Shown here: positions 34,664-44,591 of the stretch, piece after piece
Position numbering within the stretch: the stretch's first letter is position 1
Layout: each line of letters opens with the position of its first letter
The notes under the pieces: generated by a model
What the model was told of the DNA's origin: nothing
What the model saw: the letters and a program-made list of their open reading frames with translations, nothing else
The model's database searches: none
Translations under genes and position numbers: made by a program
Source: an uncultured Flavobacteriales bacterium
Lineage (GTDB): Bacteria > Bacteroidota > Bacteroidia > Flavobacteriales > Flavobacteriaceae
Assembly: GCA_913058295.1 (NCBI GenBank)
Contig: CAJXRD010000001.1
Coordinates: forward strand, 62,001-126,000
DNA length: 64,000 nt
Direction of reading: 5' to 3'

Positions 34664-35785
34664 TTATCTATCAATATCTGGAACAACAATATCTAATGTT
34701 GCCATAGATGCTACTAAATCTCCAATTTTCCCTCCAACCGCAATATGATTCAATAAGGAAATATTTGAAAAACCTGGAGATCTAAATTTTAAGCGGTAAG
34801 GATTTTTAGTTCCTGTGCTTATTACATAAACACCTAATTCTCCTCTGGCCGCTTCTACTTTTTGATAATACTCTCCTTTGGGTAATTTAATAACCGCTTT
34901 GGTTGTTACTTTATAATCTCCCTCAGGTATATTGTCTATTAATTGTTCTATTATGGATAAGGACTCCCACATTTCCATGATTCTCACTTCGTAACGAGCT
35001 AAGGAGTCCCCAGCTGTTTTAAGCGATTCATTAAAAGTCACTTTATTTAATGCACTATAAGGATGGTGTTTTCTTACATCGCAAGAATATCCCGATCCAC
35101 GTCCAACAGGTCCTGAAGCACCAAAGGAAATAGCATCTTCTTTAGATAAAATTCCAACTCCTTTCATTCTTTTCTGAAAAATTACATTTCCAGTTAGAAG
35201 CTTATCGTATTCAGGAATTTTAGTTTTAAAATGTGCAACAAAATCTTTGGTTCTTTGAATAAAATTAGGGTGAATATCATACATTAACCCACCAGGAATA
35301 TTATAATTCATGGTTAATCTCGCTCCACAAGTTTCTTCAAAAATATCATTGACCATTTCTCGATCCCTAAAACCATAGAAATAAGTGGTTAATGCTCCAA
35401 CGTCCATTCCCATAACTCCCCACCAAAGACAATGTGAAGCAATTCGAGTAAGTTCTCCTATAATTGTTCTTATTACTTTTACACGTTCTGGGACTTCTAA
35501 TTCTAAAGCATTTTCAACGGTTAAACAAACCGCCTCATTATTAATATGAGAGGATAAATAATCCATCCGGTCTGTTAAATGAACGATTTGTTGATAGCTA
35601 TCTCGTTCACACATTTTTTCGATAGAACGATGAATATATCCCAAATCGGGCTCTACTTTTTTGATAATTTCGCCATCTATGGTTAGTAAAAGCCTAAGCA
35701 CTCCATGTGTTGCTGGATGCTGAGGCCCCATATTAATGAAATACTCTTCAGATTTAAAATTGCTATTTACCGTAGTTGTATCCAT
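34664..35785 (-). CDS. nuoD: NADH-quinone oxidoreductase subunit D
   Basis: 373 residues from the ATG at 35783-35785; the in-frame TTG at 35797 would only add MREK. The 49-kDa subunit lines the quinone pocket: FINMGPQHPATHGVLRLLL with the quinone-ligand His, RIASHCLWWGVMGMDVGA and the final LVASMATLDIVVPDIDR. NuoC and NuoD are separate genes, unlike the fused nuoCD of E. coli. Confidence 0.96.
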   Translation of the reverse strand: MDTTTVNSNFKSEEYFINMGPQHPATHGVLRLLLTIDGEIIKKVEPDLGYIHRSIEKMCERDSYQQIVHLTDRMDYLSSHINNEAVCLTVENALELEVPERVKVIRTIIGELTRIASHCLWWGVMGMDVGALTTYFYGFRDREMVNDIFEETCGARLTMNYNIPGGLMYDIHPNFIQRTKDFVAHFKTKIPEYDKLLTGNVIFQKRMKGVGILSKEDAISFGASGPVGRGSGYSCDVRKHHPYSALNKVTFNESLKTAGDSLARYEVRIMEMWESLSIIEQLIDNIPEGDYKVTTKAVIKLPKGEYYQKVEAARGELGVYVISTGTKNPYRLKFRSPGFSNISLLNHIAVGGKIGDLVASMATLDIVVPDIDR

Positions 35786-35872
35786 TTTTTCTCGCAAAGG
35801 CGCTAAGCCACAAAGTTTTTATAATTTCTCAATTCTTTTCTCTATTAATATCTACCGTCCATCTTCTAGCAT
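35786..35872. repeat. 87-bp gap between nuoD and nuoC with CGCAAAGGCGCTAAG tract
   Basis: Contains the run CTCGCAAAGGCGCTAAGCCACAAAG (positions 35791-35815), a short-period tract often seen dispersed in Bacteroidota intergenic DNA. No reading frame. As with the nuoK-nuoL gap, it interrupts an otherwise compact operon. Confidence 0.45.
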
Positions 35873-36430
35873 CTATTTTATTACCATATTTATTTCATCT
35901 ACATAATCTTTTCTAAGCGGATAACCCTCCCAGTCTTCCGTTAAAAAAAGGTATTTTAAATTGGGATGATTATTAAATTTTACACCAAAGAAATCAAACA
36001 CCTCCCGTTCATGAAAATCAGCTGTTTTCCATATATTAGAAACAGTATCAAAATTTGGGCCTTCTCTATCGGCTGTTTTTACCTTTACGACTATACGATG
36101 CCTGTGGGTTGTAGATTCTAGATGATATACAATTCCTAATTCAGCACCCCAATCCACTCCACTTAAACAATATAAATAATCAAAGTTTGTTTCTGAATTA
36201 CTTTTTAATTGCTTCATTAAAGAATGAAGCTGTTCCGGTTGAACAAGAATATTTAAAAATTGTGATTCTTCTTCTGAAAACTCTAAGAGACTAGGGTTAA
36301 TAGGTTCTTGAGTTTTTGTTTCTTCTGAACCCTCTTCGGTTTCAGTAATTTCAACAACATTAGAAACTTTATCAGCATCAGGATTGGGGAACCAAAGTCC
36401 GATTAAATTTTGTAAAGCTTCGTTTGTCAT
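35873..36430 (-). CDS. nuoC: NADH-quinone oxidoreductase subunit C
   Basis: 185 residues. The 30-kDa subunit: FDYLYCLSGVDWG, ADFHEREVFDFFGVKFNNHPNLKYLFL and EGYPLRKDY at the end. The N-terminus contains an acidic low-complexity insert (about residues 25-42: ETEEGSEETKTQEP) that I would not expect in the core fold. Ten bp after nuoB. Confidence 0.95.
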   Translation of the reverse strand: MTNEALQNLIGLWFPNPDADKVSNVVEITETEEGSEETKTQEPINPSLLEFSEEESQFLNILVQPEQLHSLMKQLKSNSETNFDYLYCLSGVDWGAELGIVYHLESTTHRHRIVVKVKTADREGPNFDTVSNIWKTADFHEREVFDFFGVKFNNHPNLKYLFLTEDWEGYPLRKDYVDEINMVIK

Positions 36431-36440
36431 AATCTTTTAT

Positions 36441-37058
36441 TTATAATCCTTCATCAAAACCGTCAATGGGATTTTTTTTATGTTTCATGTTTTCGGTTCT
36501 TATTTTATCTTGAAGCATCAACATTCCTTCTAGTAAAGCTTCTGGGCGTGGCGGGCAGCCTGGCACATAAACATCTACCGGAATTACATGATCTGCTCCT
36601 TTTACTACAGAATATGAATTATAGAAAAACGGACCTCCAGAGATGGCACAAGCACCCATAGCAATAACATATTTAGGTTCCGCCATCTGGTCGTATAAAC
36701 GCCTTAAAACAGGAGCCATTTTATTAACAATTGTTCCGGCAATAATAATTAAATCAGCTTGTCTAGGGGAAGGTCTGGCTACTTCAAAGCCAAATCTTGA
36801 ATAATCGTGACGAGAAGCTCCCGTTTGCATCATTTCTATGGCACAACAACTCGTGCCAAAATAAAGAGACCAAAGGGAATTGGACCTACCCCAGTTTATG
36901 ATTTTATCTAAGGAGGTTACCATGATATTAGCACCATTACCAGCAGGAATAACTTTTCCAGGAAAATCCTTAGGAATAACTTGTTTTAAGCCATCGGGTT
37001 CTACTTCTTTTAAAAAACTTTTTTTATCTATTCCCATTTCAACGCTCCTTTTTTCCAT
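36441..37058 (-). CDS. nuoB: NADH-quinone oxidoreductase subunit B (N2 cluster)
   Basis: 205 residues from the outer ATG; an inner ATG at 37035-37037 (MGIDKK) gives 198 and fits better with the nuoA overlap. The N2 cluster ligands are in [11 protein letters not shown] and [12 protein letters not shown]. The N2 cluster hands electrons to quinone. Its start overlaps nuoA by 10 or 31 bp, so translational coupling. Confidence 0.96.
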   Translation of the reverse strand: MEKRSVEMGIDKKSFLKEVEPDGLKQVIPKDFPGKVIPAGNGANIMVTSLDKIINWGRSNSLWSLYFGTSCCAIEMMQTGASRHDYSRFGFEVARPSPRQADLIIIAGTIVNKMAPVLRRLYDQMAEPKYVIAMGACAISGGPFFYNSYSVVKGADHVIPVDVYVPGCPPRPEALLEGMLMLQDKIRTENMKHKKNPIDGFDEGL

Positions 37059-37378
37059 GCATATAATAACCCTATTCCTAAGATGATTAAAAACACGAGT
37101 ATTTCAATAAAAGCCACAGCTCCTAGGTCTTTGAACACAACTGCCCAAGGTACTAAAAAAGCCACCTCTACATCAAAAATTAAAAATAAAATGGCAAACA
37201 AATAATAACCTACTTTAAACTGAACCCAAGTGGGGCCAATAGTAACCATGCCACTTTCATAGGGTTCTCTTTTTTGTGGGTTATCAGATTTATGGGAAAT
37301 TAAACCGGACAAAAAGTTTGCTCCAGCAACTAAGACAATCCCTGCAATTAAAAATACAATAATGGCTTCCGATCCCAT
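37028..37378 (-). CDS. nuoA: NADH-quinone oxidoreductase subunit A
   Basis: 116 residues, three hydrophobic helices. [40 protein letters not shown] is the family signature, carrying the Glu/Asp loop that lines the quinone cavity. First gene of the nuo operon, 76 bp after the kor genes on the same strand. Confidence 0.95.
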   Translation of the reverse strand: MGSEAIIVFLIAGIVLVAGANFLSGLISHKSDNPQKREPYESGMVTIGPTWVQFKVGYYLFAILFLIFDVEVAFLVPWAVVFKDLGAVAFIEILVFLIILGIGLLYAWKKGALKWE

Positions 37379-37453
37379 TTCTTAGTTTTTAAAGTTTAAA
37401 AGTAATTGAATACTTTTAGTAGAATAATGATTTATGTCAGTTAATATACAAAT

Positions 37454-38467
37454 TTATTCAACTTTATAAGTTTCACCAGAGAACAACAAATCGTCCACTT
37501 TTGAAAAACTTGAATTTGCTTTTACTTCTGCTGTTAAAGCATCTTCTCTTTCTTCTAAAGTAACATCTTCATAAGCTCTTATTATTCCAGTAACAGTTGG
37601 GTTTACTAATCGAACCAACATTTGGTGTAAGGTTGGGTCTTGTTCATTCGCATTATGAACTAAAAGATCCTCTTGAGTAACTCCATTTTCACCAATTGTA
37701 ACCACTTCTAATTTTAGGCGATTAAGTACGAGGCCTTTATTTCGTTCTTTTCCAAAAATCATAGGCTTCCCATGTTCTACATACAATTGTTTATCTGCTC
37801 TTACAGCTTTGTCTGTAACACCAGCATAACAACCATCATTGAATATTGGGCAGTTTTGTAAAACTTCGATTAGAGAAGTTCCTTTAAATTTCTCAGATTC
37901 TATAAAAAGCTGAGTCATTTCCTTAGGGGTATTTCCCCCAATTCTTGCAAAGAAACGAGCTTGAGCTCCTAAAGCCAATTCACCTGGAGAAAAAGGCGGC
38001 TGAGTATTGCCATAAGGCGATGATTTTGTTTTTTGTCCAACTAGAGATGTTGGTGAAAACTGTCCTTTAGTTAAGCCATAAATTTCATTATTAAACAAGA
38101 TGATATTTAAATCTAAGTTTCTTCTTAAAACATGAATAAAATGGTTTCCACCAATTGCCATAGCATCTCCATCTCCAGTAATCACCCAAACACTTAAATT
38201 TGGGTTTGCTAATTTAACTCCAGATGCAATCGCAGGAGCCCTACCGTGAATACTGTGCATTCCATAAGTATCCATATAATATGGAAACCGTGAAGAACAT
38301 CCAATTCCAGAAATAAATACCACGTCTTCTTTGTTTACTCCAATTTCTGGCAATGCTTTTTGCATAGCTCTTAAAATAACATAGTCATCACAACCCGGAC
38401 ACCATCTTACTTCTTGATCGCTCGAAAAATCTTTAAATGTGTATTTTTTATCAATTGTAGTTTCCAT
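37454..38467 (-). CDS. korB: 2-oxoacid:ferredoxin oxidoreductase, beta subunit
   Basis: 337 residues. Thiamine diphosphate-binding subunit: RWCPGCDDYVILRAMQ and ISGIGCSSRFPYYMDTYGMHSIHGRAPAIASG hold the cluster-binding Cys residues, and GDGDAMAIGGNHF with NNEIYGLT is the TPP/Mg site. Makes succinyl-CoA (or acetyl-CoA) and reduced ferredoxin together with the alpha subunit. Pairing with a fused gamma-alpha subunit is the 2-oxoglutarate type in aerobic Bacteroidota; pyruvate cannot be excluded, but nifJ already covers it. Two bp after korA and directly upstream of nuo. Confidence 0.88.
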   Translation of the reverse strand: METTIDKKYTFKDFSSDQEVRWCPGCDDYVILRAMQKALPEIGVNKEDVVFISGIGCSSRFPYYMDTYGMHSIHGRAPAIASGVKLANPNLSVWVITGDGDAMAIGGNHFIHVLRRNLDLNIILFNNEIYGLTKGQFSPTSLVGQKTKSSPYGNTQPPFSPGELALGAQARFFARIGGNTPKEMTQLFIESEKFKGTSLIEVLQNCPIFNDGCYAGVTDKAVRADKQLYVEHGKPMIFGKERNKGLVLNRLKLEVVTIGENGVTQEDLLVHNANEQDPTLHQMLVRLVNPTVTGIIRAYEDVTLEEREDALTAEVKANSSFSKVDDLLFSGETYKVE

Positions 38468-38469
38468 AA

Positions 38470-40326
38470 TTATTTTAAAAATTGTTTAAATTTTTCAATT
38501 AGTTCATTACTTCCAAAAGGTAATCCCTGTACTTTATTGAATTGTAAAAATTCATAACCATCAAAATTCATTTTTAAAACCTTAGAAAATTGACCACTGT
38601 TTAATTCACAAACTATAATTTTTTTAAATTTTTTCAAGACCTCTTCTGTGTTTTTAGGGAGAGGGTTGATATAATTAAAATGAGCAAAACCGACATTTTC
38701 GTATCCATTATCATTCATCTCCTTAACTGCAGAATGCAAAGAGCCATAAGTACCTCCCCATCCAATAACTAATAAATCTCCTTTATCAATAAATTCAGTT
38801 TCAAGATCTGGTATAATGTTTTGTACTCTTTTAATTTTTTCAGCTCGAATATTAGTCATGTATTCATGGTTTTCAGGAACATAAGAAACATTTCCTGAAA
38901 CACGATCTTTTTCTAAACCACCTACTCTATGTTCTAACCCTGGGGTTCCAGGAATAGCCCAATTACGGGCAAGAGATGCATCATCCCGATCATAGGGATG
39001 CCAAGTATCGGTTGCTTCACCAATGATATGATTATTAATTTTAGGCATATCCGCAACGGTTTTAATTTTCCATGGAGCAGAGCCATTGGCAATATATCCA
39101 TCGGTTAACAAAATAACGGGAGTCATATGCTCTAAGGTAAGTTTTGCTGCTTCATAAGCATAATCAAAACAGTTTGCAGGAGTACTTGCAGCAATAACTA
39201 TTACTGGACTTTCCCCGTTTCTTCCATAAAGCGCTTGTAATAAATCTGATTGCTCAGTCTTCGTTGGCAAGCCTGTTGAAGGCCCTCCTCGTTGGACATT
39301 TACCACAACTAAAGGAAGTTCTATCATCATTGCGAGTCCTAAAGCTTCTCCCTTAAGTGCTAAACCAGGGCCAGAGGTTGTGGTTATCGCTAAATCTCCA
39401 GCAAAGGAAGCTCCAATTGCGGATGAAATTCCTGCAATTTCGTCTTCAGCTTGAAAAGCTTTTACCCCAAAATGTTTATGTTTTACCAATTCGTGTAAAA
39501 TATCTGTAGCGGGTGTTATAGGATAAGACCCTAAAAATAATTCTAAACCTGATTTTTCAGCAGCTGCCAAAAACCCCCATGCAGTGGCAGTATTACCCAT
39601 TACAATTCTATAAGTTCCTGGTGCCATTTTTGCAGGAGTAATGGTATATGCGTTAGGTATCAGCTCCAATGTTTCTGCAAAATAATAACCTGCATTTAAA
39701 ACTTTGGTATTTGCTTCTATTAACTCTGGTTTTTTCTTAAACTTTTCTTTAAAAAAGTTAGTGGTATAATCTGTAGATCGATCATACATCCAATAAACCA
39801 TACCTAAAGCAAACATATTCTTACTTCGGGTGATACTTTTATTATCTAAGCCAGCAACATCTTTAAGTGTTTCTTTGGTTAAAGAAGTCATCGTAACTTC
39901 AATTACGCGATAATTTTCTAAACTTCCATCTTCTAACGGATTCGATTCATAAAGCGCCTTCTCTAAGTTCTTTTTTGTAAATGAATCTGTATCCACAATA
40001 ATCGTATGCCCCGGCTTTACCGCCTGAAGATTTGTTTTTAAACCTGCAGGATTCATAGCAACTAATAAATCTACAGTATCTCCTGGAGTACTTATTTCAA
40101 CACTTCCTATATGTACCTGAAAGCCAGACACTCCATATAAACTTCCTTGTGGAGCTCTAATTTCCGCGGGGTAATTTGGAAAAGTAGCAATATCGTTTCC
40201 AAACATTGCAGATGTGTCAGAAAATTGGGTTCCTGTTAACTGCATTCCATCACCTGAATCTCCTACAAACCGTATGATAACAGCTTCTAAAATTTCTGGC
40301 TTTTGTTTCGTTTTACTTGTTAACAT
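38470..40326 (-). CDS. korA: 2-oxoacid:ferredoxin oxidoreductase, fused gamma-alpha subunit
   Basis: 618 residues. The N-terminal third (about 1-200) is the gamma domain, with IRFVGDSGDGMQLTG. The alpha domain follows (GSYPITPATDILHELV; AEDEIAGISSAIGASFAG; TTSGPGLALKGEALGLAMM; RGGPSTGLPTKTEQSDL), with the CoA-binding half ending LPKNTEEVL. Oxidative decarboxylation of 2-oxoglutarate reduces ferredoxin. It has its own promoter at the divergent border with the ferredoxin gene. Confidence 0.9.
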   Translation of the reverse strand: MLTSKTKQKPEILEAVIIRFVGDSGDGMQLTGTQFSDTSAMFGNDIATFPNYPAEIRAPQGSLYGVSGFQVHIGSVEISTPGDTVDLLVAMNPAGLKTNLQAVKPGHTIIVDTDSFTKKNLEKALYESNPLEDGSLENYRVIEVTMTSLTKETLKDVAGLDNKSITRSKNMFALGMVYWMYDRSTDYTTNFFKEKFKKKPELIEANTKVLNAGYYFAETLELIPNAYTITPAKMAPGTYRIVMGNTATAWGFLAAAEKSGLELFLGSYPITPATDILHELVKHKHFGVKAFQAEDEIAGISSAIGASFAGDLAITTTSGPGLALKGEALGLAMMIELPLVVVNVQRGGPSTGLPTKTEQSDLLQALYGRNGESPVIVIAASTPANCFDYAYEAAKLTLEHMTPVILLTDGYIANGSAPWKIKTVADMPKINNHIIGEATDTWHPYDRDDASLARNWAIPGTPGLEHRVGGLEKDRVSGNVSYVPENHEYMTNIRAEKIKRVQNIIPDLETEFIDKGDLLVIGWGGTYGSLHSAVKEMNDNGYENVGFAHFNYINPLPKNTEEVLKKFKKIIVCELNSGQFSKVLKMNFDGYEFLQFNKVQGLPFGSNELIEKFKQFLK

Positions 40327-40380
40327 ATTTTAAAATTATTTTTTATAAATTTATGAATAATTTAAATGAAAAGAAAAAAC

Positions 40381-40388
40381 CAAAAGTA
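40381..40388 (-). promoter_or_regulatory. -7 element upstream of korA
   Basis: TACTTTTG on the minus strand, a perfect TAnnTTTG, about 55 nt before the korA start. The matching -33 TTG is not at the standard distance, so the -33 part is unclear. Confidence 0.45.
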
Positions 40389-40478
40389 TTTTTAGATTTT
40401 CAATAAAATTATGATGAATGTCACTTAATAATAAAAAGATAAATTTTAGCTTAGCGGATTAATTAAAAGCAGATAACA

Positions 40479-40829
40479 ATGGCAATTATAATAACAGACG
40501 AATGCATAAACTGCGACGCTTGTGTTGCAGAATGTCCAAACAATGCAATTTACGAACCAGATCAAGAATGGTCTTACTCAGATGAAACTACTTTAAGCGG
40601 AATGGTAACATTACCTAAAGGAGGAGAAGTTGATGCAGATGCCGAGAACGAACCTGTTTCTGATGAATTTTATTTTATTGTAACCGATAAATGTACAGAA
40701 TGTAAAGGTTTTCATGATGAGCCTCAATGCGCTGCTGTTTGTCCAGTGGATTGTTGTGTTCCTGATGAAGATCATGTAGAATCTGAAGAAACATTACTTC
40801 AAAAGAAGGAATGGATGCATGGAGAATAA
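40479..40829 (+). CDS. 2[4Fe-4S] ferredoxin (Alvin/YfhL type)
   Basis: 116 residues. Cluster 1: CINCDACVAECP (about 10-21). Cluster 2 has the wide-spaced CTECKGFHDEPQCAAVCPVDCC motif of the Allochromatium/YfhL group. A 35-residue insertion between the clusters (QEWSYSDETTLSGMV) is acidic. The location between the kor genes and nifJ makes it the likely electron carrier for both oxidoreductases and the donor to complex I. Divergent from korA. Confidence 0.9.
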   Translation: MAIIITDECINCDACVAECPNNAIYEPDQEWSYSDETTLSGMVTLPKGGEVDADAENEPVSDEFYFIVTDKCTECKGFHDEPQCAAVCPVDCCVPDEDHVESEETLLQKKEWMHGE

Positions 40830-40857
40830 AGAATAATATTTTACCATATTTTATTTA

Positions 40858-40885
40858 AAGACCGCTTCATAAGCGGTCTTTTTTT
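40858..40885 (+). terminator. Rho-independent terminator after the ferredoxin gene
   Basis: Stem AAGACCGCTT (40858-40867) with AAGCGGTCTT (40871-40880), loop CAT, then at least five T. The stem is perfect. Confidence 0.9.
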
Positions 40886-41047
40886 GCTTTATAGCTTTAT
40901 TAAAACTATCTGATTATTTTATATTCAACTGATAATCATCATAGTTTATAACTTTTTGGTATGGTAAATTTAACCCAATCTTTATAGGGCGCTTACCCTA
41001 ATTATTGATTTAAATTTATTTTAATAGTTATCATAGAACGCTATACC

Positions 41048-44000
41048 ATGAAAAAAACATTTCCTAAAATTATTTGTGATGCTAATGAAGCAGTTGCTAA
41101 AATATCACATAAGACAAATGAAGTTTGTGCAATTTACCCAATTACTCCAGCTTCCCCTATGGGCGAACATGTTGATGTTTACAGTTCAAACGGGCAAAAA
41201 AATATATGGAATAATATTCCAAGAATCATCGAGATGCAAAGTGAAGGCGGAGCTGCAGGAGCGGTTCATGGTGCATTACAAGCAGGAGCATTAACGACGA
41301 CTTTTACAGCTTCACAGGGTTTGTTGTTAATGATTCCGAATATGTATAAAATAGCAGGAGAATTATTACCCACTGTTATCCATGTGGCAGCTAGAACAAT
41401 TGCTACTCATGCCCTATCCATTTTTGGAGATCATTCAGATGTGATGGCAACAAGACAAACAGGGTTTTCAATGTTATTTGGTGGGACCGTTCAGGAAGCA
41501 ATGGATTTTGCTTTAATCGCTCAAGTTGCTACATTAAAATCTAGAATTCCCTTTTTAAATATATTCGATGGGTTTAGAACTTCTCATGAAATTTCTAAAA
41601 TAGACGCTATTCCAGATGATATTATTAAAGCAATGATGCCTGAAGATAAAATAATGGAGCACAGAAAGAGATCCTTAGATCCAGACAATCCTGTGATTAG
41701 GGGAACGTCTCAAAATCCGGATGTGTTTTTCCAGTCTAGGGAAGCAGCAAACTTGTATTATGAAAGAGTTCCAGGAATTGTTCAAGATACAATGAATGAG
41801 TTTTATAAGTATACTGGTCGTAGATACAGCTTGTTTTATTATGTAGGACATTCAGATGCGGAGCGAGTGATTGTAATTATGGGTTCTGGTGAAGGGCCGG
41901 TGAAAGAAACTGTGGACACTATGGTAAATAATGGGGAGAAAGTAGGAGCATTATTTATTCGATTGTTTAGACCTTTTTCTATAAAACATTTTATAAATGA
42001 ATTGCCAAAATCTGTTCAGAAAATAGCAGTTTTAGACAGAACAAAAGAACCAGGAAGTATAGGAGATCCATTATATTTAGATGTGGTTGCAGCTTTTGCT
42101 GAAATTTCTATAAAAACCCCAATTATTGTAGGAGGTAGATATGGTTTATCTTCAAAAGAATTTAACCCTGCAATGGTTAAAGGGATTTATGATGAATTAG
42201 AAAACAACAAGCCTAAAAATCATTTTACTATTGGAATTAAAGATGACGTAAGCTATACAAGTATAGATTATAAAAGTGTTTTTAAAACTGAAAAATCAAC
42301 CATTAATTGTGTGTTTTATGGTTTAGGTTCAGATGGTACTGTAGGAGCTAATAAAAACTCTATTAAAATTATTGGAGAAACTACAGATAATTATGTACAA
42401 GGATATTTTGTGTACGATTCAAAAAAAGCAGGGGCTCAAACTATTTCCCACTTACGGTTTGGTCCAGAACCAATTTATTCAAGTTATTTAATTAATAATG
42501 CAGACTTTATTGCTTGTCATCAATACAATTTTACTGAGAAATATGACATTTTAAGTAAGGCTAAAAAAGGAGGAACGTTCTTGTTAAATTCTCCATATTC
42601 TAATACAGAGATTTGGAATAAACTTCCAAAATTAATGCAAGAAGAAATACTTGAAAAAGAATTGAAATTTTATGTAGTGGATGCCTCCAAAGTTGCTTTG
42701 GAAGCAAAACTAGGAAAGAGAACAAATACCGTTTTACAGACTTGCTTCTTTGCGATTTCAGGTGTTATCCCAAGAGAAGAGGCAATTCAAAAAATTAAAG
42801 ATGCCATTGTAAAATCATATTCTCATAAAGGAGATGCCGTAGTGCAAATGAACTTTAATGCAGTAGATAAATCCTTAGAAAACCTTCAGGAAGTAGATTA
42901 CCCTAAGAATGTTTCAAGCTCTATGGAACTAAAACCAATGATGACTGGTAACCCAGACCCTTTTGTTGAAAGGATATTAGGAACAATTTTAGCTGGGAAA
43001 GGAGATGAGCTTCCGGTAAGTGCTTTTCCTGTAGATGGAACTTTCCCTACCGGCACTACTCAATTTGAAAAACGAGGTATTGCAGATTTTATTCCTGTTT
43101 GGGACGACGAGAAACTGTGTACTCAATGTAATAAGTGTGTCGTAATATGTCCACATGCTGCTATTCGATCTAAAGTAATTTCTAATGATGAGTTGAGCAA
43201 CATTCCGGATTCTTTAAAAACGGTATCTCCAATTGGAAGACCATTTAATAGTGAAACAGAATCTTATATTTTACAAGTATCTCCGGAAGATTGTACCGGA
43301 TGTGATCTTTGTGTTGAGGTTTGTCCAGCTGAAAGTAAAGAAATTGAAAACTTTAAAGCTATCAACATGCGGAAAAAACTAAATGTTGAAGTTGAAGAAA
43401 ACACCAACTGGGATTACTTTGAATCATTGCCCTATTATGAAAAAACAAAATTAAAAACATCCAATGTAAAAGGGTCTCAGTTTTTAGAACCTTTGTTTGA
43501 GTTTTCTGGAGCCTGTTCAGGTTGTGGAGAAACCCCTTATATTAAATTGCTTACTCAATTATATGGAGACAGTATTTTAATTGCCAATGCAACGGGATGT
43601 TCTTCAATTTATGGAGGGAATTTACCAACAACGCCTTATAAAACAAACAAATTTGGTAGAGGTCCTGCTTGGGCAAATTCCTTGTTTGAAGATAACGCAG
43701 AATTTGGTTTAGGAATGAAATTAGCTCTTTCTAAAAAACAAGAAATAGCCGTCGATTTGTTGAAATCTTTAGAACTGTTAGTTGGTTCTGAAATAGTAAA
43801 TGCCATACTTAACAATCCTGAGGAGAATGAAATTCAAAAGGCTAAAAAGTTTGAAGATCTTGAAAAATTAGAAAAAACATTGGCTCTAATTGACAATGAT
43901 CCAGATGCGGTTAAATTAATTCAATTGACAGAGTACTTACGTAAAAAAGATGTTTGGATTCTTGGAGGAGATGGCTGGGCATACGACATTGGATTTGGAG

Positions 44001-44581
44001 GAGTAGATCACTTGCTTTCTACGGGTGAAAACATTAATATTTTGGTAATGGATACCGAAGTGTATTCCAATACTGGAGGGCAAACCTCTAAAGCAACACC
44101 TTTAGGAGCAAGTGCTAAATTCTCAGTTTCAGGAAAAAGAACTAGCAAGAAAAGTTTAGCATTGCAGGCGGTATCTTATGGAAATGTATATGTAGCCCAA
44201 ATTGCAATGGGAGCAAAAGACATTCAATCCCTAAAAGCTATTGAAGAGGCAGCTGCTTATCCAGGGCCATCCATAATAATTGCTTATTCTCATTGTGGTG
44301 AACATGGCTACGATTTAAAACATGGAGCAACCCAACAAATAAAAGCTGTGGAGACAGGATATTGGCCATTGTTTAGGTTTGATCCTTTAAAACCAAAAGG
44401 CAAAAAATTCAAATTAGATTCTAAAGCTCCAAGCGCTCCTTTGAGTGACTTTATGTATAATGAAACCAGATTTACAAGAGTGGTTAAAGAGAATGCAGAA
44501 TTAGGAGCAGAACTTCTAAAAAAAGCCCAAGATGAGGTTGAAACCAATTGGGAAAGATTAGAGTTATTCAGAAATATTTAA
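41048..44581 (+). CDS. nifJ: Pyruvate:ferredoxin (flavodoxin) oxidoreductase
   Basis: 1177 residues, the usual size of the single-chain homodimer. Converts pyruvate and CoA to acetyl-CoA, CO2 and reduced ferredoxin. Domain order: I and II (CAIYPITPASPMGEHVD; MQSEGGAAGAVHGALQAGALTTTFTASQG), the gamma-like domain III (GLGSDGTVGANKNSIKII), the ferredoxin domain with CTQCNKCVVICP and CTGCDLCVEVCP (about 695-775), and domain VI with the TPP site (ACSGCGETPYIKLL; GDGWAYDIGFGG; YSNTGGQTSKATP). A presence in a flavobacterium suggests life at low oxygen at times. 218 bp downstream of the ferredoxin gene. Confidence 0.96.
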   Translation: MKKTFPKIICDANEAVAKISHKTNEVCAIYPITPASPMGEHVDVYSSNGQKNIWNNIPRIIEMQSEGGAAGAVHGALQAGALTTTFTASQGLLLMIPNMYKIAGELLPTVIHVAARTIATHALSIFGDHSDVMATRQTGFSMLFGGTVQEAMDFALIAQVATLKSRIPFLNIFDGFRTSHEISKIDAIPDDIIKAMMPEDKIMEHRKRSLDPDNPVIRGTSQNPDVFFQSREAANLYYERVPGIVQDTMNEFYKYTGRRYSLFYYVGHSDAERVIVIMGSGEGPVKETVDTMVNNGEKVGALFIRLFRPFSIKHFINELPKSVQKIAVLDRTKEPGSIGDPLYLDVVAAFAEISIKTPIIVGGRYGLSSKEFNPAMVKGIYDELENNKPKNHFTIGIKDDVSYTSIDYKSVFKTEKSTINCVFYGLGSDGTVGANKNSIKIIGETTDNYVQGYFVYDSKKAGAQTISHLRFGPEPIYSSYLINNADFIACHQYNFTEKYDILSKAKKGGTFLLNSPYSNTEIWNKLPKLMQEEILEKELKFYVVDASKVALEAKLGKRTNTVLQTCFFAISGVIPREEAIQKIKDAIVKSYSHKGDAVVQMNFNAVDKSLENLQEVDYPKNVSSSMELKPMMTGNPDPFVERILGTILAGKGDELPVSAFPVDGTFPTGTTQFEKRGIADFIPVWDDEKLCTQCNKCVVICPHAAIRSKVISNDELSNIPDSLKTVSPIGRPFNSETESYILQVSPEDCTGCDLCVEVCPAESKEIENFKAINMRKKLNVEVEENTNWDYFESLPYYEKTKLKTSNVKGSQFLEPLFEFSGACSGCGETPYIKLLTQLYGDSILIANATGCSSIYGGNLPTTPYKTNKFGRGPAWANSLFEDNAEFGLGMKLALSKKQEIAVDLLKSLELLVGSEIVNAILNNPEENEIQKAKKFEDLEKLEKTLALIDNDPDAVKLIQLTEYLRKKDVWILGGDGWAYDIGFGGVDHLLSTGENINILVMDTEVYSNTGGQTSKATPLGASAKFSVSGKRTSKKSLALQAVSYGNVYVAQIAMGAKDIQSLKAIEEAAAYPGPSIIIAYSHCGEHGYDLKHGATQQIKAVETGYWPLFRFDPLKPKGKKFKLDSKAPSAPLSDFMYNETRFTRVVKENAELGAELLKKAQDEVETNWERLELFRNI

Positions 44582-44591
44582 AAGACTTATT

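Noticed and set aside
40409-40423. ATGTCA half-site in the korA-ferredoxin gap
   Set aside because: The other half does not fit, and the distance to the korA -7 element is 28 nt, not 31.
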